A DNA stretch of 64,000 nt from Aquimarina amphilecti (GCF_900109375.1 NZ_FOAB01000002.1:620001-684000), one strand, 5' to 3'. Positions 10,296-18,375 are shown, counted from the first letter of the stretch. Numbers and translations: made by a program. Notes: generated from the sequence alone by a model not told the origin.

Positions 10296-11357
10296 ATGCT
10301 AGATAAAGAAGAAAAAATACAATACAGCCGTCATATTTTGTTAGATGAAATAGGTGTTGATGGTCAAGAAAAACTGAAATCAGCTAAGGTTTTAGTGATT
10401 GGTGCAGGAGGATTAGGGTGCCCTATTTTACAATATCTTACTGCAGCTGGAGTAGGTACTATCGGAATTATTGATGACGACGTAGTTGATAAAACAAACC
10501 TTCAAAGACAAGTTTTATATACCGTAGATGATATCGGAAGATCAAAAGCCAAAGTAGCTTCAGAAAGATTATCTGGACTAAATCCTTTTGTGTTCTTTAA
10601 GGTATATGAAGAGAAGTTAGATAACGATAATGCATTAGAGCTTTTTTCTGAGTATGATATTATAGTAGATGGAAGTGATAATTTTCCAACTCGATATTTA
10701 GTAAATGACGCTTGTGTGATCACTGATAAACCATTAGTATTTGGTTCTATATTTAAGTTTCAAGGGCAGGTTTCTGTGTTAAATTATAAAAATGGCCCAA
10801 CATATCGGTGTTTGTTTCCAAATCCACCGGAACAAGGAGCTGTTCCTAACTGTTCTGAGATAGGAGTTTTAGGAGTATTACCTGGGATTATAGGAAGTCT
10901 TCAGGCAAATGAAACTATTAAAATAATTGTTGGTATAGGAGAAGTTTTAAAAGGAAAACTACTCTATTTTGATGCTCTTACTTTACAACAACAAACATTA
11001 AGTTTTAATAAAAACCAAAATATCGATATAGATCGATTACTTGACAACTATGATTTTTTCTGTGGTATTAAACCAAATACTTTTGAGGAAATTTCTGCTG
11101 AAGAACTAAAACAAAATATAGAAAATTATCAAATTCTAGATGTTAGATCTCCAGAAGAGATTGATTATTTTAATATTGGAGGCATTCATATTCCTCTAGA
11201 TACAGTTTCTTCAAGTGTTTTTGAACTAAACAATGAAAAACCAATTGTAGTTTGTTGCCAATCTGGTTTACGAAGTAAAAAAGCAATCGAAATTATACGT
11301 AAACATAGAGACGATCTTCATTTGATTAATTTAAAAGATGGATTATCTGCATATTAA
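10296..11357 (+). CDS. thiF: ThiF/MoeB-family adenylyltransferase fused to a C-terminal rhodanese domain
   Basis: 353-residue E1-like enzyme that adenylates the C-terminus of ThiS. It has a nucleotide motif GAGGLG (residues 36-41), the arginine segment NLQRQVLY, the conserved YRCLFPNPP ... PNCSEIGVLGVLPGIIG run with a catalytic-type cysteine, and a C-terminal rhodanese module (about 265-353). The rhodanese active cysteine is in VVCCQSGLRS (Cys321). The fused rhodanese could deliver persulfide sulfur directly, replacing ThiI or a separate sulfur donor. I chose the ATG at 10296 over an upstream TTG at 10284 because MLDKEEKIQYSRHIL matches family N-termini. A role in molybdopterin synthesis as well cannot be excluded. 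Ends the thi operon. Confidence 0.93.
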   Translation: MLDKEEKIQYSRHILLDEIGVDGQEKLKSAKVLVIGAGGLGCPILQYLTAAGVGTIGIIDDDVVDKTNLQRQVLYTVDDIGRSKAKVASERLSGLNPFVFFKVYEEKLDNDNALELFSEYDIIVDGSDNFPTRYLVNDACVITDKPLVFGSIFKFQGQVSVLNYKNGPTYRCLFPNPPEQGAVPNCSEIGVLGVLPGIIGSLQANETIKIIVGIGEVLKGKLLYFDALTLQQQTLSFNKNQNIDIDRLLDNYDFFCGIKPNTFEEISAEELKQNIENYQILDVRSPEEIDYFNIGGIHIPLDTVSSSVFELNNEKPIVVCCQSGLRSKKAIEIIRKHRDDLHLINLKDGLSAY

Positions 11358-11788
11358 TTAGAAACGACCAAAATATTTCCGTCTCTTCTAATTTGATATC
11401 TTAAAAGGGGGAACCCACCTTCTCCTTCTAATTGTTGTCCATTAATAATCTCATAAGCATTATCATTTCCACAATTAGATTCAGCTCTAATTCCTGTTAC
11501 GCTAAGTGCGGAACAACTACTAGGAATTATATTTGGATCACTTAATTCAAAAGCAGAGTATAATGTATTATCTATATTATATATGACAACTCCTTTGATA
11601 CCAACTCCTTCAATTCTAATTAATTCAAAATTCCCGGGAAACTTAAGACTATTAAATTGTGGTAAGTCTAAATTTACAGTATGATTAAAACCTATAGAAG
11701 GAAGATTAGGGTTGTTAGAGCGACCATCATCACTACTACAAGAGAGTATAAATACTGAAATAAAAACTACTAATATTATTTTTTTCAT
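11354..11788 (-). CDS. small lipoprotein, possible degenerate Rieske-like fold
   Basis: 144-residue lipoprotein with lipobox cysteine at residue 17 (FILSCSSDD). Acidic residues follow the cysteine, in the style of Bacteroidota surface-export signals. The C-terminal part (GVVIYNIDN, YSAFELSDPNIIPSSC, AYEIINGQQ) resembles small Rieske-like proteins common beside greA in flavobacteria. The expected CxH and Cx2H metal ligands are not visible: the first site reads SDPN and the second AESNCGNDN. Metal binding is therefore doubtful. It is convergent with thiF and the two stop codons overlap by 4 nt. Function unknown. Confidence 0.75.
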   Translation of the reverse strand: MKKIILVVFISVFILSCSSDDGRSNNPNLPSIGFNHTVNLDLPQFNSLKFPGNFELIRIEGVGIKGVVIYNIDNTLYSAFELSDPNIIPSSCSALSVTGIRAESNCGNDNAYEIINGQQLEGEGGFPLLRYQIRRDGNILVVSN

Positions 11789-11891
11789 TTTTTGTTGTAT
11801 TAATAATAAAGAAAGATATTCTTTACTAATCCAAGTGCAATTTTTTAAATGACCAAATTAAGTAAAAATGTGATTCGGTATTATTTTTTAT

Positions 11892-11899
11892 TATATTTG
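11892..11899 (+). promoter_or_regulatory. -7 promoter element for greA
   Basis: TATATTTG, a perfect match to the Bacteroidota -7 consensus TAnnTTTG. It is 59 nt before the greA start. No clear -33 TTTG box is seen at the usual distance. Transcription from here would include the hairpin that follows. Confidence 0.6.
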
Positions 11900-11910
11900 T
11901 TTATAGATAA

Positions 11911-11935
11911 AGTCCCATGGCCGTGGGATTTTTTG
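11911..11935 (+). terminator. terminator-like hairpin inside the greA leader
   Basis: A compact hairpin, TCCCAT (11913-11918) with GTGGGA (11923-11928) around a GGCC tetranucleotide, is followed at once by TTTTTTG. It lies between the greA -7 box and the greA start, about 12-35 nt after the predicted transcription start. It therefore cannot end any upstream plus-strand gene and looks like an attenuator. Confidence 0.6.
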
Positions 11936-11957
11936 TATTTATATAAACGATGAAGTT

Positions 11958-12434
11958 ATGAGCAAAGTATCTTATTACACTGCAGAAGGGCTAAAAAAGT
12001 TAAGAGACGAATTAAATAACCTTAAAGATATAGAGAGACCAAAGGCATCACAGGCTATTGCAGAAGCCCGTGATAAAGGTGATTTAAGTGAAAATGCTGA
12101 ATATGATGCAGCAAAAGAAGCGCAAGGATTATTAGAGATGAGAATTTCTAAGTTAGAAGAAACATTATCTGGAGCACGCTTAATAGATGAATCTCAATTA
12201 GACACCTCAAAAGCATTAATACACTCTACTGTTAAGATTAAGAACCAAATCAATGGCGCTCATATGACCTATAAGTTAGTTGCGCAGAGTGAAGCTGATA
12301 TTAAAACAGGTAAGATATCTGTTGATTCACCTATTGGAAAAGGCCTTTTAGGTAAGAGTGTTGGTGAGGTTGCAGAAATTCAAGTCCCTAATGGGATTAT
12401 GAAGTTTGATGTTGTAGAAATCTCGCGAGAATAA
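11958..12434 (+). CDS. greA: GreA, transcript cleavage factor
   Basis: 158-residue factor that enters the RNA polymerase secondary channel and rescues backtracked complexes. The N-terminal coiled coil carries the acidic tip GDLSENAEYDAAKE (residues 41-54, with Asp42 and Glu45 in the catalytic positions). The C-terminal FKBP-like domain ends VDSPIGKGLLGKSVGEVAEI. Length is normal. It has its own promoter and a downstream terminator, so it is probably monocistronic, with a terminator-like hairpin in its leader that may regulate it. Confidence 0.97.
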   Translation: MSKVSYYTAEGLKKLRDELNNLKDIERPKASQAIAEARDKGDLSENAEYDAAKEAQGLLEMRISKLEETLSGARLIDESQLDTSKALIHSTVKIKNQINGAHMTYKLVAQSEADIKTGKISVDSPIGKGLLGKSVGEVAEIQVPNGIMKFDVVEISRE

Positions 12435-12455
12435 AAGATATAACTAGCACTTACG

Positions 12456-12490
12456 AAAACCTTTCTTAAAAAAATGAGAAAGGTTTTTTT
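12456..12490 (+). terminator. intrinsic terminator after greA
   Basis: An 11-bp stem, AAAACCTTTCT (12456-12466) with AGAAAGGTTTT (12477-12487), is followed by T-rich sequence. Confidence 0.85.
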
Positions 12491-12556
12491 ATGACCTTTA
12501 TTTTGCCAGAAATATCCTATATTTCGTATTGATAAACCAACTAAAAGTTTTAACGA

Positions 12557-12946
12557 ATGTCTACCCTGTTCACTAAAATCATTAATGGCGAAATACCTTC
12601 TTATAAAGTTGCGGAAGATGAAAATTTTTATGCTTTTTTGGATATAAATCCTAATGCAAAAGGACATGCCTTATGCATTCCTAAAAAAGAAGAAAATAAA
12701 ATATTTGATCTCGATGAAGAAACGTATATTGAGTTAATGCGTTTTTCGCGTAAAGTAGCTCTTGCAATAGAAAAATCAGTTGTTTGTAAGAGAGTTGGTA
12801 TTGCAGTAGTAGGTTTAGAAGTACCTCATGTCCATGTTCATTTAATACCAATTAATGAAATGAAAGAAATGACTTTTCAATCTAAAGTATCTCTAACCAA
12901 AGATGAATTTGAAATATTAGCAGAAAAGATCCAATCGAATTTATAA
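12557..12946 (+). CDS. HIT-family nucleotide hydrolase
   Basis: 129-residue histidine-triad protein (HINT branch) that probably hydrolyses AMP-linked substrates such as adenosine phosphoramidates. The triad HVHVHLIP spans residues 91-98. The N-terminal FTKIINGEIP and FLDINPNAKGHALCIPK are typical. The usual HINT-type glycine-rich segment reads GIAVVGLEVPH. The next gene starts one nucleotide after its stop, so the two are co-transcribed and probably coupled. The pairing gives no firm functional clue. Confidence 0.93.
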   Translation: MSTLFTKIINGEIPSYKVAEDENFYAFLDINPNAKGHALCIPKKEENKIFDLDEETYIELMRFSRKVALAIEKSVVCKRVGIAVVGLEVPHVHVHLIPINEMKEMTFQSKVSLTKDEFEILAEKIQSNL

Positions 12947-12947
12947 A

Positions 12948-13364
12948 ATGAATACTACATCAGAGTTTAAGTTATCGTTGCAATTAAGAATTGATTGGAG
13001 CGAGATGGATACGTATCAGCATGTCAATAATGTAAACTTTATGAAGTATATGCAAAGTGCTCGTGTTCAGTTTTGGGAAGTTTCAGGATTAGCTAAATTA
13101 TATGCTGAAACTAAAAAAGGACCAATGCTTGTTTCTACAAAATGTGATTTTAAAAACCCACTCTTCTTTCCTGGAAATGTATTAATAAGAACGAAGGTTG
13201 CATTTATAAAAAACTCTAGTTTTGGATTGTATCATGAGCTTTATAATGACAATGAAATTTTATGTGCAATTGGGAATGACGTAGCAGTTTGTTTTGATTT
13301 TAATATGGATAAAACTTTTAAGATTTCGGATGAATTACGAGAAGTAATGAGTCAATATGTATAA
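12948..13364 (+). CDS. acyl-CoA thioesterase, 4-hydroxybenzoyl-CoA thioesterase (hotdog) family
   Basis: 138-residue single hotdog-fold protein. The catalytic-type motif WSEMDTYQHVNNVNFMKYM holds the Asp and His expected in YbgC/FadM-like thioesterases (WxDxDxxGHVNN pattern). It would hydrolyse acyl-CoA thioesters in the cytoplasm; the physiological substrate cannot be told from sequence. Tightly follows the HIT gene and ends 7 nt before the convergent stop of a small membrane protein. Confidence 0.9.
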   Translation: MNTTSEFKLSLQLRIDWSEMDTYQHVNNVNFMKYMQSARVQFWEVSGLAKLYAETKKGPMLVSTKCDFKNPLFFPGNVLIRTKVAFIKNSSFGLYHELYNDNEILCAIGNDVAVCFDFNMDKTFKISDELREVMSQYV

Positions 13365-13370
13365 TACATA

Positions 13371-13733
13371 TTATTGAATTTGAAAAAGTTCAGGGTGAAT
13401 AATAAATATACCTAATGTTGCGCTTAGAGCAATTACTAAAAAAACTATTAGATAAAACAATCCAGTGAATTTAACGCTAGATGATTTTAAATCAATTGTC
13501 TTTCTGTGATAATTATAAACTCTTTCTATATCATCTGTCCAACGTCCTGGAAAAATAGTAGTTTCACATTTTCTACAGTCCATACTTTCAATAACTTCCT
13601 TATTGGTTTTTATAAAAAGTTTAGAAAATGTTTTTTTTTGTTTGAACGAAAGCAATAAGCTTTCTTTAGAATAACATTCAGGACAATTGTTGTTAAGAAC
13701 AGTTTCCTTTAAAACAATATACTCGGTTTTCAC
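13371..13733 (-). CDS. small zinc-ribbon-like membrane protein, function unknown
   Basis: 120 residues. The N-terminal half has two cysteine pairs, CPEC (about 17-20) and CRKC (about 53-56), which could form a rubredoxin-like or zinc-ribbon site. A single hydrophobic membrane span (about 91-112, LFYLIVFLVIALSATLGIFI) lies near the C-terminus. The N-terminal metal site would be cytoplasmic if the tail points out. I do not recognise a named family. It lies downstream of a sensor histidine kinase on the same strand, with a 37-nt gap, and could be co-transcribed with it. Confidence 0.7.
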   Translation of the reverse strand: MKTEYIVLKETVLNNNCPECYSKESLLLSFKQKKTFSKLFIKTNKEVIESMDCRKCETTIFPGRWTDDIERVYNYHRKTIDLKSSSVKFTGLFYLIVFLVIALSATLGIFIIHPELFQIQ

Positions 13734-13770
13734 TTTATAAGGTTTGTAATCTATAACGGATATAAGAGAA

Positions 13771-14985
13771 TTATGTTATAGAGGAGGTGTCGGATTTAAT
13801 TAATGTAATCTGAAAAGTAGTACCCTTGCCTATTTCTGATCTTAAAACTCTAATTTTACCTGAATGATAATCTTCAATGATTCTTTTTGCAAGCGAAAGA
13901 CCAAGTCCCCAGCCTCTAGTCTTAGAAGTATAGCCAGGTTCAAAAATTTTAGTAAACTTACTTTTAGGAATTCCTTTTCCAGTATCTGTAATTCTAATAA
14001 ACACACGTTTCGTATCCTGAGATAAATCAACATTTAAATCTCCTTTTCCGCGCATAGCGTCAATAGCGTTTTTCACCAAATTTTCAATAGTCCAGCTATA
14101 TAATTGAGAGTTTAAATGGACAGGAATAGGCTCTTCAAGTAAATTGATTGAAAAATTAATCAACTTAGAACTTCTGGATTGTAAATATGTATAAGCTTCA
14201 CTTGTTTCTTGAACAATATCCACTTCTTCTAATTTAGGAATAGATCCTATTTTAGAAAAACGCTCAGTTATTACTTTTAATCTAGAAATATCTTTCTCTA
14301 TTTCTACTATATATTCTGGATTTACATTTTCTACTTTTAAAATTTCGTTCCATCCAACCAAAGAAGAGAGCGGAGTTCCAATTTGGTGTGCAGTTTCTTT
14401 GGCCATACCCGCCCAGAGTTTGTTTTGCTCACTCGCTTTAGAAGTGGTAAAAAAGAAATAAATAACACCAATTAATAAAAATATAATTAGTGCAATTGCT
14501 ATTGGGTAGTATTTTAATTTATTAAGAATAGAAGAGTTTCCGTAATACACATATTGAACTGTTCCTTTAAGATCTAGAACTATTGGTTCGTTTTCGGATT
14601 TCATACGTTCTAAATAATCTACTAGATCTTCTTCAGTAGTATTATCGGGCAAGTTGAGTGTCGTGCTTGCTATGTTTATTTCCCCAGACGGACTTTTGAT
14701 AAAATCACCTTCAGAATTTGTTATTATTGTAGGGATAGTAGTGTTGGTACGATTAATAAGGTTAGATAATTCTAAATATTCGTCTAGACTAAGATCACTA
14801 GTTCCATCTATTCCCGAGCTACTTAAGGCCTTAAAAGATTGCGCCCAAACTTGCATTTTAATATTTTCATCCTTTTTTAATCGTTGAAGAAATAAAGATG
14901 TATTCCATAATACAAGACCTGTAATTACAAGAACCGCAAATATTATAAAGTAACTGGCTAGATTACGTTCGTCGGAAAAATTCAT
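13771..14985 (-). CDS. sensor histidine kinase
   Basis: 404 residues with two membrane spans (about 10-33 and 158-180) flanking a small extracytoplasmic sensor domain. A HisKA-type dimerisation helix has phospho-acceptor His200 in KETAHQIGTPLSSLVGW, and a complete ATPase domain follows: N box ENLVKNAIDAM, G1 DTGKGIPKSKF, F box FEPGYTSK, G2 GWGLGLSLAKRI. The ETAHQIGTPLSS form of the H box is common in Bacteroidota orphan kinases. No response regulator is adjacent, so the partner is elsewhere. The signal is unknown. Confidence 0.92.
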   Translation of the reverse strand: MNFSDERNLASYFIIFAVLVITGLVLWNTSLFLQRLKKDENIKMQVWAQSFKALSSSGIDGTSDLSLDEYLELSNLINRTNTTIPTIITNSEGDFIKSPSGEINIASTTLNLPDNTTEEDLVDYLERMKSENEPIVLDLKGTVQYVYYGNSSILNKLKYYPIAIALIIFLLIGVIYFFFTTSKASEQNKLWAGMAKETAHQIGTPLSSLVGWNEILKVENVNPEYIVEIEKDISRLKVITERFSKIGSIPKLEEVDIVQETSEAYTYLQSRSSKLINFSINLLEEPIPVHLNSQLYSWTIENLVKNAIDAMRGKGDLNVDLSQDTKRVFIRITDTGKGIPKSKFTKIFEPGYTSKTRGWGLGLSLAKRIIEDYHSGKIRVLRSEIGKGTTFQITLIKSDTSSIT

Positions 14986-15096
14986 AAAAAATGTGTTACC
15001 AAACTCTAAATATAAACGTTTTAAAACTAATTTATTGTTTCTAAACTAAGGTAAGTAAAACCAATTGATTGAACTCTAAGAGCTATAAAGTTTAAG

Positions 15097-15104
15097 TATC
15101 TTTG
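15097..15104 (+). promoter_or_regulatory. -7 promoter element for the flavin reductase gene
   Basis: TATCTTTG matches TAnnTTTG. It is 18 nt before the ATG at 15122, which implies a very short leader. Confidence 0.6.
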
Positions 15105-15121
15105 TATAATAGTTTTTATTT

Positions 15122-15997
15122 ATGATACGTATAGACCCCTCAGAAGTTTCCACAGGAAAATTACACGGAATGATGCTTGGAGCAATTGGTCCTAGGCCTA
15201 TAGCTTTTGCTAGCACTATTGATGAAGAAGGTAATCCTAACCTTTCTCCATTTAGTTTTTTTAATGTTTTTAGCGCTAATCCTCCAATTCTTATTTTTTC
15301 GCCGGCAAGAAGAGTTAGAGACAATTCTACTAAGCATACCTTAGAAAATGCAATAACTACAAAGGAAGTAGTTATCAATATTGTTAATTATGATATTGTT
15401 CAGCAAATGTCATTGTCTAGCACGGAATACCCAGATGAAGTAAATGAATTTGACAAAGCTGGTTTAACAATGTTACCTTCCGAGAAGATAAATTCTTTTA
15501 GAGTAGCGGAAGCTCCTGTTCAGTTTGAATGTAAAGTGAACGAAATAGTCTCCTTAGGTAACGAAGGAGGAGCGGGTAATCTTGTTATTTGTGAAGTATT
15601 ACTAATGCATGTAAAAAAAGAGATACTCGATGATGATGGTAAAATTGATCAATATAAAATTGATCAAGTAGCACGTATGGGAGGTAATTGGTATACAAGA
15701 GCGAATATGGGTATGTTCGAAGTTCCAAAACCATTAAGTACGATCGGTATTGGTATAGATGCTCTACCGGAGGACATAAAAAATAGTACTGTGTTTACAG
15801 GAAACGATTTAGGAAAATTAGGTAATGTAGAAAGAATACCTACGAATACTGAAGTCGGAGATTTTGTTAATAACAATAGTGATATTAAGGGTAAAATTCA
15901 GGATGCTAACCTAATAGAAATTCATAAATTTGCACAGCAGTATTTGGATAAGGATGATATTAATACTGCTTGGAATATTTTAGCAGCAATACAATAA
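15122..15997 (+). CDS. flavin reductase family protein (FMN-binding split barrel)
   Basis: 291-residue flavoprotein of the flavin-reductase-like split-barrel family. The N-terminal domain has the FMN-binding pattern GAIGPRPIAFASTID ... NLSPFSFFNVFSANPP and VVINIVNYD, and continues with an EFDKAGLT ... APVQFECKV section. About 100 residues follow the barrel, as is usual for the larger Bacteroidota members. It probably reduces FMN or uses bound FMN with NAD(P)H; no partner oxygenase is encoded nearby. The DUF3127 gene starts 8 nt after its stop, so the two form an operon. Confidence 0.88.
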   Translation: MIRIDPSEVSTGKLHGMMLGAIGPRPIAFASTIDEEGNPNLSPFSFFNVFSANPPILIFSPARRVRDNSTKHTLENAITTKEVVINIVNYDIVQQMSLSSTEYPDEVNEFDKAGLTMLPSEKINSFRVAEAPVQFECKVNEIVSLGNEGGAGNLVICEVLLMHVKKEILDDDGKIDQYKIDQVARMGGNWYTRANMGMFEVPKPLSTIGIGIDALPEDIKNSTVFTGNDLGKLGNVERIPTNTEVGDFVNNNSDIKGKIQDANLIEIHKFAQQYLDKDDINTAWNILAAIQ

Positions 15998-16005
15998 TTA
16001 AAAAG

Positions 16006-16380
16006 ATGGAAGTACAAGGTAAAGTAAAAATGGTCGGTGAGACACAAACTTTTGGAAACAATGGTTTCAGAAAACGTGAGGTAGTTGTTACTACAGAAGA
16101 ACAATATCCGCAACATATAATGGTAGAGTTTGTTCAGGATAAGTGTGATTTATTAAACAGCTTTCAAGTAGGTCAAGATGTGAAAATTAGTATTAATTTA
16201 CGTGGTCGCGAATGGGTGAATCCTCAAGGAGAGACTAAATATTTTAATTCAATCCAAGGGTGGAGAATAGAAAATTTACAAGCAGCTGCTCCTTCTGGTT
16301 CAGCGCCAATGCCACCAGCAGATGCATTTGAGCCTGCTACAAATCTAAAAGAAGAAGATCATGATGATTTACCATTTTAG
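16006..16380 (+). CDS. DUF3127 protein (OB-fold-like)
   Basis: 124 residues from the ATG at 16006. An earlier in-frame TTG at 15970 lies inside the preceding gene and is disfavoured. The body (EVQGKVKMVGETQTFGNNGFRKREVVV, TEEQYPQHIMVEF, ISINLRGREWVNPQGETKYFNSIQGWRIE) is the conserved DUF3127 core, which has the feel of a small OB-fold. It is followed by a flexible proline/alanine linker and an acidic tail ending DDLPF. That acidic DDxPF-type tail is the same kind of end found in bacterial single-stranded-DNA-binding proteins, where it recruits partners. A nucleic-acid-binding role is therefore plausible but unproven. Confidence 0.85.
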   Translation: MEVQGKVKMVGETQTFGNNGFRKREVVVTTEEQYPQHIMVEFVQDKCDLLNSFQVGQDVKISINLRGREWVNPQGETKYFNSIQGWRIENLQAAAPSGSAPMPPADAFEPATNLKEEDHDDLPF

Positions 16381-16448
16381 GTAAATAATAATTATAGATA
16401 TAGCACTAAACCCTTATGTAAATGGAGGTTTTGTCAAAGTGCAAAAGC

Positions 16449-16480
16449 AAAAAGTCCGATACTTATGTATCGGACTTTTC
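16449..16480. terminator. bidirectional-looking intrinsic terminator
   Basis: A perfect 13-bp stem, AAAAGTCCGATAC (16449-16461, approximate) with GTATCGGACTTTT, closes around TTAT. It ends the flavin reductase/DUF3127 operon. Confidence 0.85.
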
Positions 16481-16635
16481 ATATTGTGGTTTTAGGTTAA
16501 CCTTTTAATAAAACTCAAAAAAGCAATGATGAACAAAATTTATCTTAAAAGGTTCTAACAAATATTGCGATTTTTTTGGTCAATTCAAACAACTAATTGA
16601 TATTTAACGTTGTAGAAACGTTAGAGCATTCAGAT

Positions 16636-17274
16636 TTGTATATACTTAATGATTCCATAAATTTTCCACCCGTATCTGCCGCTAATAAAGACGGGTTGTT
16701 AGCAATAGGAGGAGATCTTTCCATCCCTAGATTATTACTTGCATATTATAGTGGTATTTTTCCTTGGTATGATGATGATCAGCCAATTTTATGGTTTAGT
16801 CCTGATCCTAGGATGGTACTTTTTCCTGAAGATCTTAGAGTAAGTAAAAGTATGAGGAAACTACTTCGAAAAAATTCTTTCGAAGTAACCTTTAACAAAG
16901 ATTTTGAACAAGTCATTAATAACTGTGCTACTATTAGTCGCTCTGATCAATTAGGTACTTGGATAACATCAGATATGAAACGTGCTTATACCGTGCTTCA
17001 TAATAAAGGATATGCAGTTTCTGTAGAAGTATGGGAAGGATCAGAATTGGTTGGAGGTTTATATGGGATATGGCTGAGTGATAAAAAAATATTTTGTGGT
17101 GAGAGTATGTTTTCTAAAGTTAGTAATGCATCTAAATATGGATTTATTAAGTTAATTGAGTTTTTAAAAATAAAGGGAGTACGATTAATTGATTGTCAGG
17201 TTTATACAGATCATTTGGCAAGTTTAGGAGCGAAAGAGATCTCAAGAGATGCTTTTATGAAATATTTAAAGTAG
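16636..17274 (+). CDS. aat: Aat, leucyl/phenylalanyl-tRNA-protein transferase (non-ATG start)
   Basis: Adds Leu or Phe to N-terminal Arg/Lys residues, marking proteins for ClpS/ClpAP degradation (N-degron pathway). The family hallmarks NFPPVSAANKDGLLAIGGDLS, GIFPWY, ILWFSPDPRMVLFP, GTWIT, VSVEVWEG, LVGGLYGI and GESMFS are all intact. The reading frame has no ATG upstream of the conserved FPP block; an in-frame stop lies just before 16597. Candidate starts are TTG at 16636, giving (M)YILNDSINFPPV, which fits the usual N-terminus, or TTG at 16597, which adds 13 residues. I prefer 16636. upp follows 28 nt later. Confidence 0.93.
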   Translation: MYILNDSINFPPVSAANKDGLLAIGGDLSIPRLLLAYYSGIFPWYDDDQPILWFSPDPRMVLFPEDLRVSKSMRKLLRKNSFEVTFNKDFEQVINNCATISRSDQLGTWITSDMKRAYTVLHNKGYAVSVEVWEGSELVGGLYGIWLSDKKIFCGESMFSKVSNASKYGFIKLIEFLKIKGVRLIDCQVYTDHLASLGAKEISRDAFMKYLK

Positions 17275-17302
17275 TTTTATATCTATTTAAATTTTACTCT
17301 GT

Positions 17303-17956
17303 ATGATTATTCATAATCTTGAAACTGAAAACTCTATTTTAAATCAATTTATTAGTGAAATTAGAGATCAGGTAATTCAAAAAGATACGATGCGTTTTAG
17401 AAAAAATATAGAACGCATTGGAGAAGTTTTGGGTTATGAGCTTAGTAAGACTTTGGAGTACACTAAAAAAACGGTTCAGACACCTTTAGGAGTAAAAGAA
17501 ATTTTTCAACCAGAAAAAGCACTTGTTTTGTGTTCAATATTAAGAGCAGGTCTGCCACTGCATCAAGGACTTCTTAATTATTTTGATACTGCTGAGAACG
17601 CATTTATATCGGCGTATAGAGATCATTCTGATAATAGTGATGATTTTGAAGTGGTTGTCAATTATTTAGCATCACCTTCTTTAGCAAATAAAATACTGTT
17701 ATTGGCTGACCCTATGCTTGCTACAGGAAAAACTTTAGAGAATACTATAAATGCTATGAAAAGCCATGGAGAACCAAAACAAATTCATATTATATCTGTT
17801 ATTGGCTCTCGTAAAGGTGTCGAATATATTGAAGATGTTTTTCCAAAAAACACCCATCTTTGGATAGCTGCTATAGATGAAGAATTAAATAGTAAAGGTT
17901 ATATTATTCCTGGATTGGGTGATTCAGGAGATTTATCATATGGGATAAAATTATAA
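17303..17956 (+). CDS. upp: uracil phosphoribosyltransferase
   Basis: 217-residue type I phosphoribosyltransferase that salvages uracil to UMP using PRPP. It has the PRPP-binding loop LLADPMLATGKTLENTI (about residues 133-149) and the uracil-binding C-terminal segment GYIIPGLGDSGDLSYG. LCSILRAGLPLHQGLL is the conserved early motif. The RDQ and RHR-like parts of the N-terminus are more divergent, as usual in Bacteroidota. Ends 5 nt from the convergent ACT-domain gene. Confidence 0.95.
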   Translation: MIIHNLETENSILNQFISEIRDQVIQKDTMRFRKNIERIGEVLGYELSKTLEYTKKTVQTPLGVKEIFQPEKALVLCSILRAGLPLHQGLLNYFDTAENAFISAYRDHSDNSDDFEVVVNYLASPSLANKILLLADPMLATGKTLENTINAMKSHGEPKQIHIISVIGSRKGVEYIEDVFPKNTHLWIAAIDEELNSKGYIIPGLGDSGDLSYGIKL

Positions 17957-17961
17957 AACTA

Positions 17962-18372
17962 TTACCTTCTATTAGGATAGCTTTGTGATAGTTTTTTAAG
18001 AACCTTAATAGTTTTTTCACTATACTCCGTATTAACAAAAATATGATCATGATAATAACCTGCGACGACATTGCAACTTATTTCATTAGCTGCTAATTCC
18101 GATGAAAATATTGCAGTAAGACCAACTGCATCCAGAGAAGAATGAATTTTTAGTGTAATCCAAGAAGCAATAAACTCGTATTCTAAGTTAAGGTTATCAG
18201 CTTTTTCACGTTTTAGAATTAGTGTAATTCCTTCAGGTTCTTTAAATTCACAAATAATGTCTTTCCTATCAATTAAATCGGTCGTTTTGACTGTGGTAAA
18301 TACATACTCTCCATCATGTAGTTCAGGAGACATTTTTTGAATGAGTGTAGTTAAATTTTTTTCTCCAGTCAT
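17962..18372 (-). CDS. ACT-domain protein (COG3602-like)
   Basis: 136-residue stand-alone protein with an N-terminal segment (LIQKMSPELHDGEYVFTTV) and a C-terminal ACT-like part (WITLKIHSSLDAVGLTAIFSSELAANEISCNVVAGYYHDHIFV). This matches the two-part ACT proteins thought to bind amino acids or small effectors. No enzyme is fused and the ligand is unknown. It is 3 nt downstream of tag and presumably co-transcribed with it. Confidence 0.85.
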   Translation of the reverse strand: MTGEKNLTTLIQKMSPELHDGEYVFTTVKTTDLIDRKDIICEFKEPEGITLILKREKADNLNLEYEFIASWITLKIHSSLDAVGLTAIFSSELAANEISCNVVAGYYHDHIFVNTEYSEKTIKVLKKLSQSYPNRR

Positions 18373-18375
18373 TTT

